Shown piece by piece: positions 7,942 through 15,956 of a stretch of DNA of 32,689 nt (within the stretch, counting starts at the first letter, position 1; every line of letters starts with the position of its first letter). The translations under genes were made by a program, and so were the position numbers. Below the pieces are notes generated by a model, which saw only the letters and a list, made by a program, of their open reading frames with translations, had not been told where the DNA came from and made no database searches. This stretch comes from an uncultured Burkholderiales bacterium (lineage in GTDB: Bacteria; Pseudomonadota; Gammaproteobacteria; Burkholderiales; Burkholderiaceae_C), in NCBI GenBank assembly GCA_903935585.1, contig CAIZSE010000126.1:1-32689 (forward strand). The letters run 5' to 3'.

Positions 7942-9140
7942 TGTCGGGCTTGCACGTGCAATTGCGCTCGGCCAGCCCGATTCGGCTGGAAGCCGAGTTC
8001 GACTGCGGCGCGGGTGAGCTGGTGGCCTTGGTCGGGCCGTCGGGCAGCGGCAAAACCAGCATGTTGCGTGCGATTGCCGGTTTGTGGACGCCGTCCGATC
8101 TGCAGGGCCATATTCGTGTGGCTGGTCAGGCCTGGCTGGATACAAAGGCGGGTCTGCAGCTCAGCCCCCAGCAGCGCCGCGCGGGCCTGGTGTTCCAGCA
8201 ATACGCCTTGTTTCCGCACATGACGGCGCATGCCAATGTGGCCCTGGCCGCTGGCCCTGGTTGGACCGCGGCCGATGTGCAGGCCTTGCTCAGCCGTCTG
8301 GGGCTGGATGCGCTGAGCCAGCGCCGACCGGCACAGCTGTCCGGTGGCCAGCAACAGCGCGTGGCGTTGGCGCGGGCGCTGGTGCGGGTCATGCCGACAC
8401 CGCAGACGGCTTCAGTGGCTGCTGAGCCAGAACATTTGCCCGGCGTCTTGCTGCTCGATGAGCCTTTTTCTGCCGTCGATGCCCCGACGCGGCAGGCCCT
8501 GTACCGTGAATTGGCCGCCTTGCGCCAAAAGGTGTCTGTGCCCATGGTGTTGGTCACGCACGACCTGGCCGAAGCCCGCCGCCTGGCCGACCGGGTGGTG
8601 ATCGTGGATGCGGGACAAACCCTGCAAACCGGCGAGCCTGCACGCGTTTTTGCCAGCCCCCGCAATGCCCGTGTGGCCGAGCTGGTGGGCATTCAGAACC
8701 ATTTTGAGGGGCGTTTTTTCAAGGACCAGCCGGGCTGGGGACGCTTGCGCTGGACCGATGGGGCCCAGCCCGAAAAAAGCATCGATTTGACGGTGATCGA
8801 CAAGAGCAAGATCGACGACGGCAAGCCCGTGACCTGGGTGCTGAATGGCGAACAGGTGGATGTGCTGGGGGATGTCCCGGGTGATGTGCCGGGGGGTGGC
8901 GAAGCGGCGAACGCTGTTGCTGGGCAAACCCGCTTGCGTTGCCAATTGCTGGAAGTCTTGTCACTGGGCGAAATCAGCCTGTGCACCCTGTCTCCGCAAG
9001 ACTTGCCCGGTCAGACCCTCACCCTGAACCTCACTACCCGCCTGCTGGGGCGCCTGCAAGTGGCGGCCGGGGGCTGGGTTCAGTTGCTGATCGCACCTGA
9101 GGCATTGCACATCATGCCGGTGCGCGAAGGGGTGATCTGA
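7941..9140 (+). CDS. modC: Molybdate ABC transporter ATP-binding protein
   Basis: ModC hydrolyses ATP to drive molybdate import and is bound to the ModB dimer on the cytoplasmic face. Motifs in order: Walker A GPSGSGKT at 32-39, Q-loop region VFQQYALFPH, signature LSGGQQQR from 133, Walker B LLLDEP with Asp173 and Glu174, and H-loop His207. A C-terminal TOBE-like molybdate-binding part follows from about residue 330. At 399 residues it is longer than most ModC proteins (roughly 350-360). Part of this comes from about 16 extra residues (TPQTASVAAEPEHLPG) between the signature helix and Walker B, and part from a Gly/Pro-rich linker (GDVPGDVPGGGE) ahead of the TOBE region. An intrinsic terminator follows. 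Confidence 0.95.
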   Translation: MSGLHVQLRSASPIRLEAEFDCGAGELVALVGPSGSGKTSMLRAIAGLWTPSDLQGHIRVAGQAWLDTKAGLQLSPQQRRAGLVFQQYALFPHMTAHANVALAAGPGWTAADVQALLSRLGLDALSQRRPAQLSGGQQQRVALARALVRVMPTPQTASVAAEPEHLPGVLLLDEPFSAVDAPTRQALYRELAALRQKVSVPMVLVTHDLAEARRLADRVVIVDAGQTLQTGEPARVFASPRNARVAELVGIQNHFEGRFFKDQPGWGRLRWTDGAQPEKSIDLTVIDKSKIDDGKPVTWVLNGEQVDVLGDVPGDVPGGGEAANAVAGQTRLRCQLLEVLSLGEISLCTLSPQDLPGQTLTLNLTTRLLGRLQVAAGGWVQLLIAPEALHIMPVREGVI

Positions 9141-9181
9141 AGCACGGGCCTGATCCAGCGCCCAGATCCATCGCCCAAAAC

Positions 9182-9216
9182 AAAACCCGCAAAGCCGAAG
9201 CTGTTGCGGGTTTTTT
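9182..9216 (+). terminator. Rho-independent terminator of the modABC operon
   Basis: AAAACCCGCAA at 9182-9192 pairs with TTGCGGGTTTT at 9204-9214, an 11-bp stem, and the right arm runs into six T. It begins 42 bases after the modC stop. Confidence 0.88.
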
Positions 9217-9262
9217 GCTGAAAGGTGCTGCCCAAAGGCGGACACCTCAGAGTGCAAAAGCC

Positions 9263-9397
9263 TCAGGCCATGAACACGGCAATGAAGGCCAGCAAGAAAA
9301 TCAGCACGGCGCCAGCGGCCGGAATGACCACGGGAATGTGCTTGACCACGTTTTCAACGGGATCGTCAGATGTGTGTGTGTCGTCGTGAGCAGACAT
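9263..9397 (-). CDS. Small single-pass membrane protein, 44 residues
   Basis: The start at 9397 gives MSAHDDTHTSDDPVENVVKH followed by one hydrophobic helix (about residues 22-43) that ends the protein. An upstream in-frame start would add 17 residues that look like untranslated leader, and GAGG lies about seven bases before the 9397 ATG, so I chose the shorter form. The His/Asp-rich head and terminal helix suggest an inner-membrane peptide with its head probably in the cytoplasm. I do not recognise its function. It sits between convergent modC and the leftward thioesterase gene, which starts upstream on the same strand. Confidence 0.6.
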   Translation of the reverse strand: MSAHDDTHTSDDPVENVVKHIPVVIPAAGAVLIFLLAFIAVFMA

Positions 9398-9466
9398 GGG
9401 GAACCTCAAAACAAGAATGGTCGTATTGTAGCCAAGGGCAGCTGGCACCGGCCTGACGGTGCCAGA

Positions 9467-9877
9467 TCACATCAGGGCGTAGGTGGTACTGGCTCTGAAA
9501 ACGCTTTTGCCGTCATCGGCCCCGGCCAGGTCGATCTCGCCAAACGCCATGGCTTTGCCCACCCGCAGCACGCGTGCCGTGACGAGTGCGTCCTGACCCG
9601 ACAGCGGTTTCATGAAGGTGCTGGACAGTTGCACCGTGCTGCAAGGCCTGAACTGGCCGAAGTGCTGGATCAGCGCCAGCACCATGGCCGTGTCGGCAGC
9701 GGCCATCATGGCCTGGCCGCACAACATGCCGCCCACGCGAGAGAGCTGACCGCTTTGCGGCAGGCGCAGCGTCACGCTGTCGGCGCCAAGGCGTTCAACC
9801 TTCAGATTCAGGGCTTGCACCCAAGGGGCGAACAGGTCGGCCAGGGATTGCTGCAGGGTTTCAGTGGTGATGCTCAT
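9467..9877 (-). CDS. PaaI-family hotdog thioesterase
   Basis: The 136-residue product matches the single-domain hotdog thioesterases of the PaaI/YdiI type, which hydrolyse acyl-CoA or aryl-CoA thioesters in the cytoplasm. GGMLCGQAMMAAADTAMVLAL is the long central helix region that carries the catalytic acid in this family (Asp of AADTA), and STVQLSSTFMKPLSG is the following beta strand with the expected Thr-Phe/Pro pattern. The true substrate cannot be read from the sequence. It is followed 69 bases on by the 44-residue membrane peptide gene. No clear Shine-Dalgarno precedes the 9877 ATG. Confidence 0.82.
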   Translation of the reverse strand: MSITTETLQQSLADLFAPWVQALNLKVERLGADSVTLRLPQSGQLSRVGGMLCGQAMMAAADTAMVLALIQHFGQFRPCSTVQLSSTFMKPLSGQDALVTARVLRVGKAMAFGEIDLAGADDGKSVFRASTTYALM

Positions 9878-10032
9878 GCAAACAGTTTAATCAGATGAAA
9901 AGGTCCAAGTTGCAACCCCCTTCACCCGACCCATCTGCAGACCTTGCATCCTCTCTATACTGGAACTGTTCAAGGCTTGCCTTGTCATGCATGCCCCCTC
10001 CCATTGACACCCGCAACGCGGTCTGAAACGCC

Positions 10033-11271
10033 ATGACTTCTTCCATCATCGTTCTGGGTGCCGGCATGGTCGGCACCTGCACGGCCTTGCATTTGCAGCA
10101 GCGTGGCCTGGATGTGGTGTTGGTGGACCGGCGTGCGCCCGGGCAAGAGACCTCCTTTGGCAATGCGGGCCTGATTCAGCGTGAGGCGGTCGAGCCCTAT
10201 GCCTTTCCGCATGAGCCGGGTTTCTTGTTGAACGCGGCCTTGGGCCGGGGTGCAGAGGTCAATTGGCATGCGCGTGGCCTGTGGCAAATGGCCGGATCTT
10301 TGTGGCGGTATTTCAATCACTCGCGTCCGCAGCCACACGCCCGCGCCACCGAGGCCTACAGCCGCCTGATTGCCCATGCCACGGATGAACACGCTGTGCT
10401 GATGACGGCTGCGGGGGCCCATGATTTGGTCAAGCAAGAGGGTTTTCGCCTCGTGTTTCGCACGCCCCGCGCACTTGATGAAGCGTTGCAGCGGGCATCC
10501 GCCTTGCACGACCGTTTCGGTGTGCTTTACCACGCAGAAAACAGCACCCAGCTGGCGCAGGCCGAACCCGCCTTGCAGTTGCCCTTGGCAGGTGCTGTTC
10601 ACTGGCTCGATCCCTGGGCTGTGCATGATCCGGGCGCTTTGGTGCAGCGCTATGCCGATCTTTTTGTGGCCCGTGGCGGACGCTTTTTGACGGGTGACGC
10701 CACCAGTTTGCAGTCGCAAGGCGCGGGCTGGTCGGTGCAAACCAGCGAAGGCCGCGTGGAGGCCGAGCAGGCGGTACTCGCGCTGGGCCCTTGGGCCGAT
10801 GCCTTGATTCGCACACTGGGCTACCGTTTTCCGTTGTTCGTCAAACGCGGCTACCACCAGCACTACCGCTCGGCTGCGCAGTTGCGCCAGCCGCTGCTCG
10901 ATGCCGAACGCGGCTATGTGTTGGCCCCCATGCAGCGCGGCTTGCGGCTGACCACGGGTGCCGAATTTGCGCCGATCGATGCACCGCCCACGCCCGTGCA
11001 ACTGGTCAAGGCCGAGGCACTGGCACGCGAGCTGCTTGACTTGGGTGAGCCACTGCCCGAGCCGCCCTGGCTGGGCGCACGCCCCTGCACCGCCGACATG
11101 CTGCCCGTGATGGGGCCGGCACCGCACCACAAAGGCCTGTGGTTCAACTTCGGCCACGCCCACCAGGGCTTCACGCTGGGACCGGTGGCGGGCCGATTGC
11201 TCGCCGAGATGGTGCATGGCGAGCCCTCTCGGGTAGACGCCAGGCCCTACTTGCCCCAGCGTTTTATGTGA
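10033..11271 (+). CDS. FAD-dependent amino-acid oxidoreductase, DadA-like
   Basis: This 412-residue flavoprotein belongs to the DAO/DadA group, which oxidises D-amino acids or related amines to 2-oxo acids. The dinucleotide-binding fold is at the N-terminus: VLGAGMVGTCTALHL gives GxGxxG, and the Asp of LVDRR is expected to bind the ribose. SFGNAGLIQ is a typical FAD contact in the DadA family, and the C-terminal FNFGHAHQGFTLGPVAG is the second conserved FAD motif. The stop lies 15 bases from the stop of the convergent indolepyruvate oxidoreductase gene, and the two together suggest amino-acid catabolism. The exact substrate is unknown, and a role as proline or glycine oxidase is possible. Confidence 0.85.
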   Translation: MTSSIIVLGAGMVGTCTALHLQQRGLDVVLVDRRAPGQETSFGNAGLIQREAVEPYAFPHEPGFLLNAALGRGAEVNWHARGLWQMAGSLWRYFNHSRPQPHARATEAYSRLIAHATDEHAVLMTAAGAHDLVKQEGFRLVFRTPRALDEALQRASALHDRFGVLYHAENSTQLAQAEPALQLPLAGAVHWLDPWAVHDPGALVQRYADLFVARGGRFLTGDATSLQSQGAGWSVQTSEGRVEAEQAVLALGPWADALIRTLGYRFPLFVKRGYHQHYRSAAQLRQPLLDAERGYVLAPMQRGLRLTTGAEFAPIDAPPTPVQLVKAEALARELLDLGEPLPEPPWLGARPCTADMLPVMGPAPHHKGLWFNFGHAHQGFTLGPVAGRLLAEMVHGEPSRVDARPYLPQRFM

Positions 11272-11286
11272 GATTTTCAGCAAATT

Positions 11287-14200
11287 TCAGGCACGGCGTA
11301 TCGCGATGCCGCGCAGTTGCTGCCCATCGGCCTGCTCCTTGGGGCGAGGGTATTGCACCGGGTTTATCCGGTGCAATAGCCAGGTTTCACGGGTTTGCGC
11401 GGCCCGCACGTTGCGCAGCTTCACGTGACCAAACCCTCGCATCGACAAGGGCAGCGCCAGCAGGTCTAGCAATACCGGCATTTGTCCGGGTTGGATTTGA
11501 GGCAATACATCTGACAACACCCAGCGCACTCGGGCCTCATATTGGTCAACCATCCTGCGCTCCAGACGCCGCTCTTCGGTTCGGCCAAACGGGTCGAACC
11601 CCGTGCCGCGTAAAAACTTGCCTTTGGCGAGCAGACGCAATGCGGGGCGCATCCAGGCTCCCAGCATGACCTTGCGAGGTGCTTTGCCCGCTGGGGCTTT
11701 GAACAACGAAGGCGGGGACATGTGAAAAGCCAGTCGGTAGTCGCCCTCAAACTGGGCATCGAGCTGGCGCTGAAAAGCCGTGTCGCTGAACAGTCTGGCG
11801 ACTTCGTACTCGTCCTTGTAGCTCATCAACTTGTGCAAACTGCGGGCCACGGTCAGTGCCAGTGCATCGTCGGGAAAATCGGCAGCTTGAGCGACATCAT
11901 TGACTTGGCTCAACAGGTTTTCATACCGCTGTGCCCAGGCCGCGTTTTGGTAGACCGTCAACTGTCGAATGGCGTGTGCGATGAACCCGGTCAGGCTTTC
12001 GGGCTCGGGCTCGGTCAGGGCTTGTTCTTTAAGCGCCGCAGGGTCCCCAGCAGCCAGACGACCCACCGTGAAGGCCAAAAGGTTGGACTCTACGGCCACG
12101 TTGTTCAGGCGAATCGCCTGCTCCAAAGCCGCAAGGCTCACAGGCACCAGGCCGAGCTGCCAGGCATAGCCCATGGCCAGGATGTTCGAGGCCAGTGTGT
12201 CGCCCAGCACCTGGTCGGCCAGCAACTGAGCGTTGAAGGTTTCCACTTGCTCTGAGCCGGCGGAAAAGCGCATTTTCTCAACCAGCAAGTCGGTCTGCAG
12301 TTGCATATCGGGGTGGCGCACTGCGTCTGCCACCGGGGTTTCATGCACATTCACCAGCACGCGAGTGCGGCCATGGCGCAAGGTTTGGAGCGCTTCCGGC
12401 GAGGCGGCCACCACCGCGTCGCAGGCCAGCACTGCATCGGCCTGCTGGGTGTCAATGCGCACTTGGTTGAGCTGCTGCCGGGTAGCTGCGATGCGCACAA
12501 AACTCAGCACCGATCCCCCCTTTTGGGCAAATCCCATGAAGTCGAGCACGCTGGCATGCTGACCTTCCAGGTGGGCGGCCATGGCAATCACCGCGCCCAC
12601 CGTGACCACCCCGGTGCCGCCCACGCCGGTGATCAGCAAATCCCACGGACTGTCGGTGCTGCGCGGGTGCGCATCGGGCAATCGTGCGGCATGTGCCATG
12701 AGGTGCGCACGTGCTTCGGGCGATGCGCCTGTTTTGCGGCGCAGGCGCCCCCCGGTGACGCTGACAAAGCTGGGGCAAAAACCGTTCGAGCACGAATAGT
12801 CTTTGTTGCAATGGGTCTGGTCGATCTTGCGCTTGCGGCCCCACCGAGTTTCGTGCGGCAACACGGCCACGCAATTGCTTTGCACACCGCAGTCGCCACA
12901 GCCTTCGCACACGCTTTCATGAATCATCAGCCGACGCGTTGGTTCAGCCAGCTCACCTTTTTTTCGGCGGCGGCGTTTTTCGGCGGCGCAGGTCTGCTCG
13001 TAAATCAGCACCGACACGCCCGTCACCTCGCGCAATCGGCGTTGCACTGCGTCCAGATCCTCACGGGGGTGAAACGTGGCAATGGATGGAAACTGCTTTT
13101 TGATGGGGTTGAATTTTTTTATGTCCTCGCTCACGATGGCCAACGCCAAAACGCCTTCGCTTTCGACTTGGCGAGCTATCGTATCCACGCTGATGACGCC
13201 ATCTACCGGTTGCCCGCCCGTCATGGCCACCGCATCGTTGAACAAAATCTTGTAGGTGATGCTGGCCTTGGCTGCCACAGCCTGTCGAATGGCGAGGTAA
13301 CCTGAGTGGTAATAGGTACCATCGCCCAGGTTCTGAAATACATGCGGTGTGCGAGTGAAGCGCGAGTGAGAGACCCAGTCCACCCCTTCGCCGCCCATCT
13401 GGATCAGGCCGGCCGTTTCGCGCTCCATCCAGTTGGCCATGAAGTGGCAGCCAATGCCCGCGCGTGCGGTGGAGCCTTCGGGCACCTTGGTGGAGGTGTT
13501 GTGCGGACAACCTGCGCAGAAATATGGCAAACGCTTGACCGCATCGCTCGCATTGCTCTGCATCATGGCGGGCACAAAGTCGCGCACCTTGAGGTGAGGG
13601 ATGTTCAGTGCCTGGCCAGCGTGGTGCTGCAGCCATTGCGCCACCTGCACGATCAGGCGCGAAGGTCGCAACTCGCCCAACCCTGACAGCAGGGCCTGAC
13701 CGTGGGCATCGCGCTTGCCAATGATGGTCGGACGTACCTTGGCGTTGTAAAACAGGTCTCGCAGTTGCTGCTCCACGATGGGCGCTTTTTCCTCAATCAC
13801 CAGAATGTCGCTCAAGCCCTGTGCAAAGGTCTGTATGCGCGACGCGTCGATGGGAAAGGTCAGACCCAGCTTGATCACGCGCACGCCCGCCGCAGCCAGC
13901 GCGTCCTCGCTCAAGTTCAGTCGGCGAAACACCTCCATCAAGTCGTGGTGGGCTTTTCCCGCAGTGACGATGCCAATGTGAGCCTGCGGGCTGTCGATCA
14001 CGGTGCGGTCAATGCTGTTGACCTTGGCAAACGCGGCCACAGCGGCCAGCTTGTCATGCAGGCGCGACTCGATGCGCAACGAGGGCAGATCGGGCCAGCG
14101 GTAGTGAAGACCGTCAGCGGGGGCGACATGTCCGGTCAGGGCCTGCACTTCCTGTGGACTTTTCCAGCTTGCGGTTTGTGCGTTGATTGCGCTCAGGTCC

Positions 14201-14868
14201 ACCGTGGTGCTGCTTTCCACCACTTCCGACAAGGCGGTCATGCCGACCCAGGCGCCCGAGTATCGCGACAGCGCAAAGCCATACAGGCCAAAGCTGACCA
14301 GCTCAGACACATCGGCAGGTGAAACCACCGGCATGTGCCAGGACTGGAACACCTGATCGCTCTGGTGCGGCATGGAAGAAGATACGCAGCCGTGGTCATC
14401 ACCCGCCACCACCAGCACCCCGCCATGGGGTGACGAGCCGTATGCGTTGCCGTGCTTGAGCGCATCGCCCGCCCGGTCCACGCCCGGCCCCTTGCCGTAC
14501 CACAGGCCAAACACGCCATCGACCGTGCGTTCGGGGTCCGACTCCACCCGCTGCGTGCCCAGGACCTGTGTGGCCCCAAGCTCTTCGTTGATGGCGGGGA
14601 CAAACTCGATGCCCGCGTTCTTGAATCTATCGCCCTGCTTCCAGATCACCTGGTCCACCATGCCCAGCGGTGAGCCCCGGTAGCCGCTGATGAAGCCCCG
14701 GGTGTTCCACTGCTGGCGCTCGTCGTGCTGGCGTTGCATCAGCATCAACCGCACCAGGGCCTGTGTGCCCGACAGAAAGACCGCCCCTTGTGATGCCCAG
14801 ATGTTGTCTTTGAGCTGGTAGTCGCGCAGGGCGGGCGTGCTGGTGCTGGCAGGGGATGTGTGGGGCAT
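11287..14868 (-). CDS. Indolepyruvate ferredoxin oxidoreductase family protein (fused alpha and beta subunits)
   Basis: The 1193-residue enzyme is the single-chain form of the 2-oxoacid:ferredoxin oxidoreductases. They decarboxylate aryl or branched 2-oxo acids from amino-acid transamination to acyl-CoA and reduce an electron carrier. Domains in order: the thiamine-diphosphate Pyr part at about 20-230 (SGYRGSPLGMVD), a transketolase-C like part, the PP part with QNLGDGTYYHSG and FNDAVAMTGGQ near 500-560, a cysteine cluster starting CEGCGDCG at Cys654 with more Cys up to CSNGFCPSF (iron-sulfur ligands), the gamma domain from about 730 (TGVGGTGVVTVG), and a C-terminal extension of unknown role. 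TAGGAG precedes the ATG by seven bases. An Lrp/AsnC regulator is divergent with 118 bases between. Confidence 0.93.
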   Translation of the reverse strand: MPHTSPASTSTPALRDYQLKDNIWASQGAVFLSGTQALVRLMLMQRQHDERQQWNTRGFISGYRGSPLGMVDQVIWKQGDRFKNAGIEFVPAINEELGATQVLGTQRVESDPERTVDGVFGLWYGKGPGVDRAGDALKHGNAYGSSPHGGVLVVAGDDHGCVSSSMPHQSDQVFQSWHMPVVSPADVSELVSFGLYGFALSRYSGAWVGMTALSEVVESSTTVDLSAINAQTASWKSPQEVQALTGHVAPADGLHYRWPDLPSLRIESRLHDKLAAVAAFAKVNSIDRTVIDSPQAHIGIVTAGKAHHDLMEVFRRLNLSEDALAAAGVRVIKLGLTFPIDASRIQTFAQGLSDILVIEEKAPIVEQQLRDLFYNAKVRPTIIGKRDAHGQALLSGLGELRPSRLIVQVAQWLQHHAGQALNIPHLKVRDFVPAMMQSNASDAVKRLPYFCAGCPHNTSTKVPEGSTARAGIGCHFMANWMERETAGLIQMGGEGVDWVSHSRFTRTPHVFQNLGDGTYYHSGYLAIRQAVAAKASITYKILFNDAVAMTGGQPVDGVISVDTIARQVESEGVLALAIVSEDIKKFNPIKKQFPSIATFHPREDLDAVQRRLREVTGVSVLIYEQTCAAEKRRRRKKGELAEPTRRLMIHESVCEGCGDCGVQSNCVAVLPHETRWGRKRKIDQTHCNKDYSCSNGFCPSFVSVTGGRLRRKTGASPEARAHLMAHAARLPDAHPRSTDSPWDLLITGVGGTGVVTVGAVIAMAAHLEGQHASVLDFMGFAQKGGSVLSFVRIAATRQQLNQVRIDTQQADAVLACDAVVAASPEALQTLRHGRTRVLVNVHETPVADAVRHPDMQLQTDLLVEKMRFSAGSEQVETFNAQLLADQVLGDTLASNILAMGYAWQLGLVPVSLAALEQAIRLNNVAVESNLLAFTVGRLAAGDPAALKEQALTEPEPESLTGFIAHAIRQLTVYQNAAWAQRYENLLSQVNDVAQAADFPDDALALTVARSLHKLMSYKDEYEVARLFSDTAFQRQLDAQFEGDYRLAFHMSPPSLFKAPAGKAPRKVMLGAWMRPALRLLAKGKFLRGTGFDPFGRTEERRLERRMVDQYEARVRWVLSDVLPQIQPGQMPVLLDLLALPLSMRGFGHVKLRNVRAAQTRETWLLHRINPVQYPRPKEQADGQQLRGIAIRRA

Positions 14869-14951
14869 GAAAGTCTCCTAAGTTCAGGAGTAAGAATAGG
14901 CGGTCAATTGGGGAATTAATCCCTTATTTGTCCCCATTTATCCTTAATTTA

Positions 14952-14992
14952 AAGAATGAATTTCTGCATTAGCATAAAATCGAAGAATGAAT
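14952..14992. promoter_or_regulatory. Paired direct repeats in the lrp / oxidoreductase intergenic region
   Basis: AAGAATGAAT occurs at 14952-14961 and again at 14983-14992, with a 31-bp offset, close to three helical turns. The second copy overlaps the start codon of the Lrp/AsnC gene. The spacer is AT-rich and holds TAAAAT at 14975-14980, a possible -10 box only seven bases before the ATG. Lrp-family proteins bind AT-rich sites on one helix face, so this is a candidate autoregulatory operator. Confidence 0.4.
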
Positions 14993-15442
14993 GACGCATA
15001 CAGTCTTAAAATTCTCGAAGCCTTGCAAGATGACTCGCGCATGACCGTGCAGCAAATCTCCGAGCGCGTGGGTTTGTCCACCACGCCTTGCTGGAAACGC
15101 ATCAAGGAGATGGAAGCGAAGGGGGTCATCACGGGCTACACCGTGCAGGTGGATCGTAAAAAGGTTGGCCTGAATTTGATGGTCATGGCCGAGATCAACC
15201 TGACCCAGCACACCGAAAAAACCGTGGCCGAATTTGAAGCCGCCGTGGAGGCCACTGCCCACATCGTGCGCTGTTACTCCACCACCGGACAGTCGGACTA
15301 TGTGCTGATGATCATGGCCACCGACATTGAACAGTACGAGCAATTTCTCATGCGCACCCTGTTCAAGTTGCCTGCGGTGGCGCATGTGCGTTCCAGCATC
15401 GTGCTGCGCGAAGTCAAGAAGGGTGCTGGCTTGCCGTTGTGA
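14987..15442 (+). CDS. Lrp/AsnC-family transcriptional regulator
   Basis: The 151-residue protein has the full Lrp/AsnC layout. An N-terminal helix-turn-helix (about residues 6-50, with VQQISERVGLSTTPCWKRIK as the helix pair) is followed by a RAM ligand-binding and oligomerisation domain from about residue 65, including the Gly-Asp-type turn (TTGQSDYVLMIMATD). Such proteins form octamers or dimers and respond to amino acids. Its divergent partner is the indolepyruvate ferredoxin oxidoreductase gene, so it probably controls that gene, itself, or both, in response to an aromatic or branched amino acid. The effector is not readable. No good Shine-Dalgarno is seen before the 14987 ATG. The stop is directly next to the stop of the convergent DUF3237 gene. 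Confidence 0.92.
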   Translation: MNDAYSLKILEALQDDSRMTVQQISERVGLSTTPCWKRIKEMEAKGVITGYTVQVDRKKVGLNLMVMAEINLTQHTEKTVAEFEAAVEATAHIVRCYSTTGQSDYVLMIMATDIEQYEQFLMRTLFKLPAVAHVRSSIVLREVKKGAGLPL

Positions 15443-15910
15443 TCACAGGACTCGGTAAAAACTCAAGAAAACCCCATCGGGCGCGCGCCGCCCTGTGCCG
15501 ATGAACTGGCTCTCGCTCAGCCAGGCCCATTGCGGCGCGGTGGCTTCCAGCTTGGGTTGGCAGCGAAAGTAGATCTCGTCGGGCTTGACCGGCTCGCCGT
15601 TCATGATGCGCCGGGAGTTCTCCAGCGAGGCCACTCGCAAGGCGGTGTTTTGCACAAACACCCGGCTGCCGTCATCGAGCTCGATCACATAACGCGCGTC
15701 CAGATGCGCCTGCGTGCCGCCGCCCAGAATCAGCTGAAAGTCGGCGCCACCGGCCAGCACTTTGCCATTCACCCGGGAGCCGGTCACGGTGCCGCCCGTG
15801 ATCGGGATCATGCGGCGCAGACCGGCCGGCGTGTGGCCGACTTCAACGGGCGGGGCGATGGTCACGGCCAGGTCGCACAGGTGTTCGAGTTGGGGTGGGG
15901 GCAAGGTCAT
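15443..15910 (-). CDS. DUF3237 (UPF0311) family protein
   Basis: The 155-residue protein matches the DUF3237 family of small beta-barrel proteins: LEHLCDLAVTIAPPVEVG at the start, GGTVTGSRVNGKVLAGGADFQ in the middle and the C-terminal GRRAPDGVFLSFYRVL with the family's GxRxxDGV pattern. No biochemical role is established for the family as far as I know. Its ATG at 15908-15910 overlaps an ATG on the other strand, and the likely aroG start is only 46 bases away, so the two divergent genes share a very compressed control region. The gene ends immediately beside the Lrp gene with no bases between. Confidence 0.88.
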   Translation of the reverse strand: MTLPPPQLEHLCDLAVTIAPPVEVGHTPAGLRRMIPITGGTVTGSRVNGKVLAGGADFQLILGGGTQAHLDARYVIELDDGSRVFVQNTALRVASLENSRRIMNGEPVKPDEIYFRCQPKLEATAPQWAWLSESQFIGTGRRAPDGVFLSFYRVL

Positions 15911-15956
15911 GGGGGATCCCTTTAAACTGGGTCTGAATTATCAGGTGACTTTACAA

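Noticed and set aside
9985..11283. 432-codon minus-strand frame
   Set aside because: It is antisense to the DadA-like oxidase gene, which has FAD motifs at both ends.
12301..13305. 334-codon plus-strand frame
   Set aside because: It lies within the oxidoreductase gene on the opposite strand and shows no domain.
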